The position numbers and the translations under genes are program-made. Positions 8,033 through 15,139 of a stretch of DNA of 22,526 nucleotides are shown here, one piece after another. The notes below the pieces were generated by a model. The model ran no database searches and was not told the origin of the DNA. It worked only from the letters and a program-made list of their open reading frames with translations. The DNA is from CAYZJV01 sp964482325 (GTDB taxonomy: Bacteria; Spirochaetota; Spirochaetia; Sphaerochaetales; Sphaerochaetaceae): the NCBI GenBank assembly GCA_964482325.1, contig CAYZXD010000037.1, forward strand, positions 1 through 22,526. The letters run 5' to 3'. The stretch's first letter is position 1. The number at the start of each line of letters is the position of its first letter.

Positions 8033-8894
8033 GTCCCATAAGAAAGTAAGTGAGCTTGGCCGCGGTGTAGTCGCAATGGTGTAGAGAAGGTATCGGGGCA
8101 AGCTCTACCACATCACATCCGATAATGGTTTTCCCCTGAGATAGCTGGTTCAGAAGAGAGATTGCATCCCACCAGAACAATCCCCCGGGCTCTGGCGTAC
8201 CTGTTGCCGGCATCAGCGATGCGTCGAACGCATCGATGTCAAAGGTGATATAAATCTTACGCGGGAAGTGTTCCGGAAGTGTGACCGAAGAAAACGTATG
8301 CTGCAAGCTCTGGCAATCTTCTGCATCAAGATGTGCTATGTGATGCTGGTTTCTTACCCTGATCTCCTCCTCGCTGTAACTACGAACGCCTACTTGAAAC
8401 AGTGGTATCTGTTGTGTTGCGGCATGGTACATGACACATGCATGACTGTTGGGATTGTTTTCATACCTTTGGCGGAGATCCATGTGCGCATCAAATTGCA
8501 CTATACCTACCGCTTCATCTTCATAGCCGGAAGCAATATAGGAGATAGCGCCCTGAGTGACACTGTGCTCACCACCGAGCATGATGGGGATTCCCCCTGT
8601 GGCTCTGATGCTGCGGAATTTCTGAGCTATCTGTTCAAATATTTTCAGAGGAGATTCAGTATCGGTACAATCGATCGCTTCATGGGTATGTATGCCAAGA
8701 GTTCCCACTGATCCATAACCAGATACTGCGGTTTCCAATTGCTGTGATGCTGCTATGATAGCCTCTGGCCCCTTCGCCGTTCCTCCTTCATACGATACTG
8801 AAGCCTCCAGGGGAACAGGAACGATATGAAAGCGGGCAGTCTCAGGTGAACTTTGCGGATATTCTGAACCAAGGAAATGGGAAATATTGTCCAT
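7986..8894 (-). CDS. speB: Agmatinase, ureohydrolase family
   Basis: Hydrolyses agmatine to putrescine and urea, with a two-manganese centre. The 302-residue product has every ligand motif: GGEH (His110), DAHMD (Asp135, His137, Asp139) and DIDAFD (Asp219, Asp221), plus the ATGTPEPGG signature (230-238) and DVVELAP (261-267). Length is normal for agmatinases; the C-terminus carries about a dozen extra polar residues after LTYFLMGL. The start is supported by GAGGAG (complement of 8902-8907), 7 nt before ATG. It is the last gene of the polyamine operon, 11 nt after the carboxyspermidine decarboxylase gene, and takes the product of SpeA as substrate. Arginase or another ureohydrolase is the only real alternative, and the speA neighbour favours agmatine. 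Confidence 0.93.
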   Translation of the reverse strand: MDNISHFLGSEYPQSSPETARFHIVPVPLEASVSYEGGTAKGPEAIIAASQQLETAVSGYGSVGTLGIHTHEAIDCTDTESPLKIFEQIAQKFRSIRATGGIPIMLGGEHSVTQGAISYIASGYEDEAVGIVQFDAHMDLRQRYENNPNSHACVMYHAATQQIPLFQVGVRSYSEEEIRVRNQHHIAHLDAEDCQSLQHTFSSVTLPEHFPRKIYITFDIDAFDASLMPATGTPEPGGLFWWDAISLLNQLSQGKTIIGCDVVELAPIPSLHHCDYTAAKLTYFLMGLTAQRNQFLRDRTFV

Positions 8895-8905
8895 CTACTG
8901 ACTCC

Positions 8906-10048
8906 TCAAGAAAGCCGGCTTGTATAATCCTCGTATGAGAATCTTTTTATCACCTGAAACTTCCCGTCGCGCCATACGACGATATCAGGAAGATCAAGAC
9001 CATTGAACATCGTAGTTTTTACCATAGTGTAGTGCATCATATCTTCAAAGACCACACGATCTTTAACCACAAGCGGTTTGGTTATCGCATAGTCCCCGAC
9101 AAAATCTCCGGCCAAGCAGGAGCTGCCTCCAAACCGGATACGTATTTCCTCTGGCTTACACCGCTCTCCCGGTTGCAGCACCCGACCGTTCTGTATACGA
9201 GGAGTGTAGGGCATTTCCAGGCAGTCGGGCATATGAGCGGCGAAGGATGTGTCGAGCATCACCGATACCGTATCACCATTGGTAACCACATCCAGCACCT
9301 CAGATACAAGCACCCCGGTTTCCCAAACGAATGCCGCACTGGGTTCAAGCATGATATCAAGATGGGGATATCGTGCATGAAAATCGTGCAATGTGCCAAT
9401 CAGCAGATCCTTCCGGTAATCCCGGTGAGTCACTAAATGGCCCCCTCCCAGGTTAATCCAGGAGATATCATGAAGCAGATGCCCATATAATCGCTCTATC
9501 TGGACAAGGGTTTCCTGCAGTGCCTCAGCTCCACTTTCACACAGATTATGGACATGTAGCCCGGAAATTCCCCGGGGAAGTTCCCGTAATTCCGATGCAG
9601 GCACTCCCAGACGCGAGCCGGGAATACAGGGATTATACATATCGGTGGTTACACTGGAATATTCGGGATTAATTCGCAAAGCCACCTGCTTTCCCCGTAC
9701 CTGATCCTGGTATTGATGATACTGAGATATTGAGTTGAAAGTTATGTGGTCGGCCAATGATGCAATCTGTGCGAACTCTCGGGGGATGTAGGCGGGGCAA
9801 TACGCATGCACATCATCAAAATATGCTGCAGCAAGTCGTGCTTCATTAAGTGAACTGGCAGTAGCTCCGGTTGAAACTGCCCCAATATCATGAAATACCG
9901 CATGCATAGCGAACCCTTTCAGTGCAAAGAGGAACCGGGCGGGGATGTGTCCTCCTAGCTCCCTGATGATTTTAAGATTGTCTTGCAGTTTCTCATAATC
10001 AAGCACGAAGGCGGGAGTCCTCGCCAGAGCTCGTTCGTCTATAGCCAT
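8906..10048 (-). CDS. nspC: Carboxynorspermidine/carboxyspermidine decarboxylase
   Basis: PLP enzyme of the alanine-racemase/ornithine-decarboxylase fold that releases CO2 from carboxyspermidine (or carboxynorspermidine) to give spermidine (or norspermidine). In the 380-residue product the PLP lysine is Lys44 in FALKGFA, the substrate/PLP region HVHNLCESG is at 165-173, the GGGH phosphate loop at 201-204, and the catalytic cysteine is Cys311 in GSSCLAGDFVGDY. The phosphate-binding stretch, usually EPGEA in this family, reads EPSAA at 235-239, a small deviation. The gene starts 3 nt after the dehydrogenase stop; AGGA (complement of 10056-10059), 7 nt before ATG, lies within the end of that gene, so translation is probably coupled. 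With SpeA and SpeB alongside and no diaminopropane genes in view, spermidine is the likely product. Confidence 0.93.
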   Translation of the reverse strand: MAIDERALARTPAFVLDYEKLQDNLKIIRELGGHIPARFLFALKGFAMHAVFHDIGAVSTGATASSLNEARLAAAYFDDVHAYCPAYIPREFAQIASLADHITFNSISQYHQYQDQVRGKQVALRINPEYSSVTTDMYNPCIPGSRLGVPASELRELPRGISGLHVHNLCESGAEALQETLVQIERLYGHLLHDISWINLGGGHLVTHRDYRKDLLIGTLHDFHARYPHLDIMLEPSAAFVWETGVLVSEVLDVVTNGDTVSVMLDTSFAAHMPDCLEMPYTPRIQNGRVLQPGERCKPEEIRIRFGGSSCLAGDFVGDYAITKPLVVKDRVVFEDMMHYTMVKTTMFNGLDLPDIVVWRDGKFQVIKRFSYEDYTSRLS

Positions 10049-10051
10049 GGG

Positions 10052-11260
10052 TTAATCCTGATGATCGAATGCAAGCGGGGTATCCAATGCTACCTCCCAG
10101 GGAAGCCCAAGCTCATTCAGGAGTTCCATAAAAGGATCTGGATCAAACTGTTCCATATTCCATACTCCCGGTTGCATCCACATTCCTAAGGCCATCAGTC
10201 GTGCACCGATGGCTGCCGGTACCCCGGTGGTGTATGATACTGCCTGAGCTTTGGTATCACGATAAGCTTCCTGATGGCTGCAATTGTTGTAGATATAGGC
10301 TGTACGTTCTTTACCGTCTTTGATACCGCGAAGCTGTACGCCGATTGAAGTCTCTCCCTGGTAATTTTCTCCCAGTGATGAAGGTTCCGGCAGTACCGCA
10401 TTCAGGAACTGCAGGGGTTGAATCTGCATCCCTTGATATTCAATCGGTTCAATGCTCGTCATTCCCACGTTCTGCAATACCTGCAGATGGGTAATGTACT
10501 GCTCACTGAAAGTCATCCAGAATCGAGCCTGACGGATGGTGGGAAAGTGTTTTACCAATGATTCAAGCTCCTCATGGTACAAAAGATACGAAGGTCGTAT
10601 GCCGATGCGAGGATAGGCAATATCTTTACGAATCTCCAACGGTCCGGTGCGTTTCCATTCCCCCGCTTTCCAGTATCGTCCCGGCTGCGTTATCTCGCGG
10701 ATATTTATCTCAGGGTTGAAGTTTGTAGCAAACGATTTGCCATGATCACCTGCATTGCAATCCACAATGTCCAGATAGTGAATCTCATCAAAATAATGTT
10801 TTGCAGCATATGCAGTAAAAACATTCGTAACACCAGGATCAAATCCACTTCCCAGAACTGCAGTCAATCCTGCCTGAGAAAATGAGGCATGAAGTTTCCA
10901 TTGCCAGGAATATTCAAATTCGGCTTTATCTTTCGGTTCATAATTAGCAGTATCAAGATAATGGACACCAGTTTGTAAACATGCCTGCATAATACTCAGA
11001 TCCTGATACGGCAGTGCTACATTGATTACCAGATCAGCTCTACTGTGCTGAATCAGTTGCACGACCGCTTCCACTGAGTCAGCATCGAGTGCAGCCGTAG
11101 TAACCGGAACCGGTCCCGATTCAGCAGCTATAGCCTCACATTTGCTTCTTGTTCTGCTTGCAAGGGTAATGTGTTCGTACAGATCTTCCATGCGGGCGCA
11201 TTTTCTGGTAACCACATTGCCAACCCCACCGGCTCCGATAATCAATAGACGTTTTTTCAT
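10052..11260 (-). CDS. Carboxynorspermidine/carboxyspermidine dehydrogenase (saccharopine dehydrogenase family)
   Basis: Condenses a diamine (putrescine here) with L-aspartate beta-semialdehyde and reduces the imine with NADPH, giving carboxyspermidine. The 402-residue protein begins with a Rossmann motif GAGGVGN (9-15) and has the family region GSGFDPGVTNVF (137-148), followed by DIVDCNAGDHG and PEINIREITQPG in the substrate domain. These segments separate this branch from true saccharopine dehydrogenases. Length is typical. The ATG is 10 nt after AGGAGGA (complement of 11271-11277), which lies inside the end of speA; the gap between the genes is 6 nt. Position between speA and nspC supports the assignment. 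Whether putrescine or 1,3-diaminopropane is preferred cannot be read from the sequence. Confidence 0.92.
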   Translation of the reverse strand: MKKRLLIIGAGGVGNVVTRKCARMEDLYEHITLASRTRSKCEAIAAESGPVPVTTAALDADSVEAVVQLIQHSRADLVINVALPYQDLSIMQACLQTGVHYLDTANYEPKDKAEFEYSWQWKLHASFSQAGLTAVLGSGFDPGVTNVFTAYAAKHYFDEIHYLDIVDCNAGDHGKSFATNFNPEINIREITQPGRYWKAGEWKRTGPLEIRKDIAYPRIGIRPSYLLYHEELESLVKHFPTIRQARFWMTFSEQYITHLQVLQNVGMTSIEPIEYQGMQIQPLQFLNAVLPEPSSLGENYQGETSIGVQLRGIKDGKERTAYIYNNCSHQEAYRDTKAQAVSYTTGVPAAIGARLMALGMWMQPGVWNMEQFDPDPFMELLNELGLPWEVALDTPLAFDHQD

Positions 11261-11266
11261 AAGGGA

Positions 11267-13180
11267 TTAATCCTCCTGGTCTGTTTCATAATACGTATAT
11301 CCACGCAACCCTGCAGTATAGCTGGTGATGATTTTTCTCCGCTGCTGCGGGGTGATTTTCCCTTCCCGCACGGCAGATTCTGCTTTCATACGAATCAGCG
11401 ATTCCAGTTTCTTCGGTTCATATTCCACGTAACTGAGTACATCGGCAACGGTATCGCCATCGAGTTCGTTGTGTAATGTGATAGCTCCCTGCTCATCGCA
11501 GGTAACACTTACCACATTGGTATCGCCAAGGAGATTGTGCAAATCTCCAAGGGTCTCCTGATATGCTCCCACAAGAAAGATTCCAAGCACATAATCTTCA
11601 TCTTCCGGGGGTGTGTGGAGGGCAAGGGTGGATCGGCTTTCTGAGCGTCCGATAAACTCATCGATTTTTCCCTCACAGTCACAGGTGATATCGCTGAGAA
11701 TCGCATGCCGGGTAGGGCGGTGCGTGAGATGATGTATCGGCATGATGGGAAAGAGCTGGTGAATTGCCCACACGTCTGGCAGTGATTGGAAAACACTGAA
11801 GTTGCCGTAATAGATATCAGAAAGGAGGTGAGAGAGATTTTTCATTTCGGGAGGTAAATACTCCTGATGCTCTGCCATCTCCGCAATCTGCGTCATAATA
11901 GTCCAGTACAGGTGCTCTGCGGCTGCCCGTTCGCGAATACTTACCGTTCCATAGAGAAATTTGTTTCTGATCTCCTCACGATAATAATTCAGGTCATTCA
12001 GACACTCCTGAGCATTCTTTTCACTCAGGTGATCCTGAACATATCGTAAATTACTCAGAACAGGAGTTGTTATATCAAAATCGGTATCAGAATCATGGTC
12101 AGGGAGAAATACGTTGGTATCAAGGATATTGATCAGCAGCACCGAGTAATAGGCTACCAAAGCCCGTCCCGATTCACTGATGATGGTGGGATGAGCAATC
12201 TGTGAAGCATCACAGATATTCATGATCTCTTCCACGACATCGTCACAGTATTCTTTCATCGAGTAGTTGCGGCTGTTTCCCGAATTCGAGCTGCTTCCAT
12301 CGTAGTCGATAGCCAACCCTCCCCCGATATCGAGAATACCCATCGGCGCTCCCTCTTGTACCAGCCCGGCATAGAAACGAGCCGCTTCGGTTAATCCCAT
12401 CCGAATATCATGAATGTTGGGGATTTGCGATCCGAGGTGATAATGCAAGAGCTTAAGGCAATCAAGCATTTGTTCCTGACGCAGTTTATCCACTATCTGT
12501 ATGATCTGGGTAGTATTGAGTCCAAATGCACTGCGATCACCACCGCTATCGGTCCAGTGACCTCCTGCAACAGTTGAGGGTTTCATCCTGATACCGATCG
12601 TAGGGCGAATACCGAGTTCCCGTGAGCGATCAATAATCACCTGAAGTTCTCCCGGCATCTCGATCACCAACACGGTCTGAATTCCCAGTAAAATACCGCG
12701 CAGAGCCAGATCTACGTACTCCTCATCCTTATACCCATTGCAGATAAGATAGGCATCCGGATCATCTAAATAGGCGAGAGCTGCGATCAGTTCAGCCTTA
12801 CTACCTGTTTCCAGTCCATGATGATACTGCTTACCGAAGTGGGTGATCTCTTCAATAACCTGCTGTTGTTGATTCACTTTTACGGGATAGACACCACGAT
12901 ATTCCCCTTGGTAGGAAGCATCGGTGATTGCCTGAGCGAAACTTTCGTTGATATAGCGGATACGGTCATCAAGAATATCGCTGAACCGAAGAAGTACTGG
13001 GAGTTTGAGTCCTCTTTCCTGTAACCCATCGGCAATTACTTTGAGACTTTTTGCCGCCTGATGTTTCTTCCCCTTCAGTTTTACGTAGACCTCGCCATCC
13101 GATCCTATATGGAAGTATCCATTACCCCACTCATCAATGCGGTAGAGATTCATTGCATCTTCGGTCGTCCATTCATTCAT
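11267..13180 (-). CDS. speA: Biosynthetic arginine decarboxylase
   Basis: PLP enzyme converting arginine to agmatine, the first step of the operon's pathway. The 637-residue product is the usual size for the SpeA type and aligns end to end with E. coli SpeA by eye: the WGNGYF segment near residue 18, VYPVKVNQ with the PLP Lys101, GLETGSKAEL, LICNGYKD, SGGDRSAFGL, HLGSQIPNI, DIGGGLAIDYDG, ESGRA, FSVFQSLPD, and the C-terminal DITCDCEG with the active-site cysteine. The ATG at 13180 has no recognisable Shine-Dalgarno site, yet the residues after it (TTEDAMNLYRIDEWGN) match the family, so the start is plausible; ATG at 13153 is the alternative. It heads the four-gene operon. Regulation may act at the divergent intergenic region. 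Confidence 0.95.
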   Translation of the reverse strand: MNEWTTEDAMNLYRIDEWGNGYFHIGSDGEVYVKLKGKKHQAAKSLKVIADGLQERGLKLPVLLRFSDILDDRIRYINESFAQAITDASYQGEYRGVYPVKVNQQQQVIEEITHFGKQYHHGLETGSKAELIAALAYLDDPDAYLICNGYKDEEYVDLALRGILLGIQTVLVIEMPGELQVIIDRSRELGIRPTIGIRMKPSTVAGGHWTDSGGDRSAFGLNTTQIIQIVDKLRQEQMLDCLKLLHYHLGSQIPNIHDIRMGLTEAARFYAGLVQEGAPMGILDIGGGLAIDYDGSSSNSGNSRNYSMKEYCDDVVEEIMNICDASQIAHPTIISESGRALVAYYSVLLINILDTNVFLPDHDSDTDFDITTPVLSNLRYVQDHLSEKNAQECLNDLNYYREEIRNKFLYGTVSIRERAAAEHLYWTIMTQIAEMAEHQEYLPPEMKNLSHLLSDIYYGNFSVFQSLPDVWAIHQLFPIMPIHHLTHRPTRHAILSDITCDCEGKIDEFIGRSESRSTLALHTPPEDEDYVLGIFLVGAYQETLGDLHNLLGDTNVVSVTCDEQGAITLHNELDGDTVADVLSYVEYEPKKLESLIRMKAESAVREGKITPQQRRKIITSYTAGLRGYTYYETDQED

Positions 13181-13190
13181 ATCACGATGG

Positions 13191-13219
13191 AGTATATCAG
13201 ATACCTACAGACTTTTTAA
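13191..13219 (-). promoter_or_regulatory. Candidate promoter of the polyamine operon
   Basis: On the minus strand TTAAAA (complement of 13214-13219) and TATACT (complement of 13191-13196) are spaced 17 nt. The -10 box ends 10 nt before the speA ATG, which would leave a leader of only a few bases and would fit the lack of a Shine-Dalgarno site. Identified by eye. Confidence 0.4.
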
Positions 13220-13236
13220 GGGTAATCTGATGGATG

Positions 13237-13265
13237 TGGACTCCTGTCGGACAGTGCAGTATACT
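13237..13265 (+). promoter_or_regulatory. Candidate promoter of the nitroreductase gene
   Basis: TGGACT (13237-13242) and TATACT (13260-13265) are separated by 17 nt. Transcription would begin near 13272, about 43 nt before the ATG at 13315. It overlaps an upstream in-frame ATG at 13234, which argues that this is not the start. Confidence 0.5.
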
Positions 13266-13303
13266 TATTACATTCAAACCAATAATTGCTGATGGCGTCA
13301 GCA

Positions 13304-13310
13304 GGGGAGG
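13304..13310 (+). promoter_or_regulatory. Ribosome binding site deciding the nitroreductase start
   Basis: GGGGAGG lies 4 nt before the ATG at 13315 and is the only good Shine-Dalgarno match for this frame. Confidence 0.75.
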
Positions 13311-13314
13311 CTTT

Positions 13315-13884
13315 ATGTCAGTATTACCGGCTCTTGAGTCCAGACGAGCGTATCGTGCATTTTCAGAGGAACCTGTCGATCGAAAAGTATTAGACTGTCT
13401 TGTACAGGCTGCGCACACATCCCCATCTACCGGAAATAATCAACCATGGCGCATTATTACCGTGGATGACCCCGATCAACTAGCTGCTCTGAAAGAAACC
13501 CTCTCCGGTGGGAATTATTGGGCCAAAAAAGCTCCTGTCATTTCAGCATTTATTACTTCACCTACATGGAGCATGCAATTCGGAGGACGCGATTATGCCT
13601 GGTTTGAACTGGGAATGGCAGCGATGGCATACCAGGTTCAGGCGGTAGCCGAACAACTGTATGTGCATCCCATGGCGGGTTTCAATGCAGATGCGGCAAA
13701 ACAGGTTCTCGGTGTACCAGAAGATGCGGTGATTATGGTCTTGATGGCTGTAGGATATCCGGGAGAGACTGATGGACTGAGTGAGAAGCACCTTGAATCT
13801 GAACTTGGTCCTCGTATCAGAAAACCGCTCGAGGCAATCTCAGCCTACGGAGCATGGCAGGAACAGCTTGTTCCGAAAAAATAG
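13315..13884 (+). CDS. Nitroreductase-family FMN oxidoreductase
   Basis: A 189-residue flavoprotein of the nitroreductase superfamily, which uses NAD(P)H and FMN to reduce nitro compounds, quinones or similar acceptors. Visible family marks are the N-terminal phosphate-binding stretch ESRRAYRAFS (about 8-17), SPSTGNNQPWR (about 37-47) and the C-terminal GYPGE. Length suits the compact members of the family. The natural substrate cannot be told. The start at 13315 is set by GGGGAGG 4 nt upstream; a longer reading from 13234 would add 27 residues that do not resemble the family and overlap the promoter. The gene is transcribed alone, divergent from speA, with a hairpin terminator about 40 nt after the stop. 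Confidence 0.9.
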   Translation: MSVLPALESRRAYRAFSEEPVDRKVLDCLVQAAHTSPSTGNNQPWRIITVDDPDQLAALKETLSGGNYWAKKAPVISAFITSPTWSMQFGGRDYAWFELGMAAMAYQVQAVAEQLYVHPMAGFNADAAKQVLGVPEDAVIMVLMAVGYPGETDGLSEKHLESELGPRIRKPLEAISAYGAWQEQLVPKK

Positions 13885-13923
13885 CAGGTCATAGCTGCTG
13901 AACATTATTCTCAATGCTTAATG

Positions 13924-13967
13924 GAGATCCATCGACTTATCATAAGCGGTGGATCTTTCAATTTTTC
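13924..13967 (+). terminator. Probable terminator of the nitroreductase gene
   Basis: The stem GATCCATCG (13926-13934) pairs with CGGTGGATC (13947-13955) with one G-T pair, and an inner CTTA/TAAG extension closes the loop. TTTCAATTTTTC follows. The interrupted T-run makes it less than ideal. Confidence 0.7.
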
Positions 13968-14078
13968 ACCAGGCAGAAAATCCCACTTATCAACACAGAT
14001 CAATGATGTAAAAAAGGGCAATATCGCACGAAAATCCATAGCTATGACAGAAGCTTAAGACAAAGCATAAAAAACTAT

Positions 14079-14106
14079 TTGCAATAGAATTGTCATAGTG
14101 TATTAT
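14079..14106 (+). promoter_or_regulatory. Candidate promoter of the DUF1207-like gene
   Basis: TTGCAA (14079-14084) and TATTAT (14101-14106) with a 16-nt spacer. The spacer holds one arm (TGTCATAG) of an inverted repeat whose other arm is at 14042-14049. The leader would be about 85-90 nt. Confidence 0.55.
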
Positions 14107-14200
14107 CTGAATACCAATGAACTTTCTTAATGCTTGATTCATCGGTTGTGTCATTAGTTGTCAGCGGGACAAAAGAACGGTTGAAAGGAGACTCCAATAA

Positions 14201-15139
14201 TTGCGACAGAAACAACGTGCCCTCCTTATACTCCTGTTCCTAGTGTATCTGATTTCCTCGGTACAAGCCGGGACATGGGATCTCCTCCCGCAAAAACCAT
14301 TGTATCCAATACCGCTTGCTGATCGGAATTTCCCACGGTTTTCTCTTTCGTTTCCTCTCTATACCCAGCAGACCATTGATACTCAGGAGATTGACAGCGT
14401 CCTTTCACTTCGCGAATTTCTTGAATTTGGCGGGGTGAAGAGTCTTTTTCGATACACAGGAGACCAGTTTGCCACTGAACTCGCTCTTGGTGCCGGCGTG
14501 ATTACCCTATTTGATGCCTTCGAAGATCGCCTTGATAACTTCGGATGGGAAGGCTCAGGATTTGTCACCTTACAGGTATCGCTTTGGGAAAATATCATAC
14601 TGAGAGGGGGGATTCATCATCTCTCAAGTCATATCGGTGATGAATACTTGGCAAATTACGATGTCATCACCGATGCCGATGATATCAGTGAAGGCTCTAC
14701 CTATGGTATGAACTATGTACGGGATGCAATACTCACAGGCATTGCCATCACCCTTGATCCCCATGTGCGATTCATCGCTGAGGTGCGGTATTCACTCGAT
14801 ATGTTCCGTTATCTGCTGCGATATAATGATTTTCCCTGGCAGGCGCAACTTTCTATTGAGTTTCTCTGGCCGCATGCAGAAACAGCTTCGCATCAATGGT
14901 ATGTTGCCCTGCATACGAGTGCTTATCAGGAGGACTCCTGGTTTCCAAGTACTACGATACAACTCGGAGGACTGTTACAGAAAACCGGAAGAAGTGAGCG
15001 GTTCCGGTACGGTATCGAAATCTACTATGGCAGACCGCAGATTGCAGCCTTCAATTATACCGATTCGAAACTTCCCACTACCTGGGATGCGGTGAATCGG
15101 GAACAAGCGATTGCCTTAGGTATCTGGTACGACTTTTAG
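14201..15139 (+). CDS. Exported DUF1207-like beta-barrel protein
   Basis: A 312-residue protein of unknown function. It starts with a signal peptide (hydrophobic residues about 7-22, likely cleavage after SSVQA), then a segment of the type LYPIPLADRNFPRFSLSF (about 35-52) and beta-rich sequence ending in aromatic WYDF, as expected for an outer membrane barrel. The motif HHLSSHIGDEYL (about 141-152) and the early LYP...LAD..FPRFS motif resemble DUF1207 proteins; this is a judgement by eye. The start is a TTG at 14201 preceded by AAAGGAG (14184-14190) at 10 nt; no ATG fits the signal peptide. It has its own promoter and converges with the tocopherol-cyclase-like gene, overlapping it by 4 nt. 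Confidence 0.8.
   Translation: MRQKQRALLILLFLVYLISSVQAGTWDLLPQKPLYPIPLADRNFPRFSLSFPLYTQQTIDTQEIDSVLSLREFLEFGGVKSLFRYTGDQFATELALGAGVITLFDAFEDRLDNFGWEGSGFVTLQVSLWENIILRGGIHHLSSHIGDEYLANYDVITDADDISEGSTYGMNYVRDAILTGIAITLDPHVRFIAEVRYSLDMFRYLLRYNDFPWQAQLSIEFLWPHAETASHQWYVALHTSAYQEDSWFPSTTIQLGGLLQKTGRSERFRYGIEIYYGRPQIAAFNYTDSKLPTTWDAVNREQAIALGIWYDF

Larger units (their letters stand above)
13885..14200 (+). other. Gene-free stretch of 316 nt with terminator and promoter
   Basis: No coding region is supported here. It holds the nitroreductase terminator (13924-13967), a perfect 10-bp palindrome CATAGCTATG (14037-14046), an 8-bp inverted repeat CTATGACA/TGTCATAG (14042-14049 and 14091-14098), a promoter (14079-14106) and the ribosome binding site AAAGGAG (14184-14190) for the next gene. 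Confidence 0.6.

Noticed and set aside
8268..8711. A 147-codon plus-strand frame inside speB
   Set aside because: It is antisense to an intact agmatinase with all metal ligands; its length comes from codon bias on the other strand.
13234..13314. N-terminal extension of the nitroreductase from ATG 13234
   Set aside because: The added residues overlap a good promoter, do not resemble the family, and the strong ribosome binding site at 13304-13310 points to 13315.
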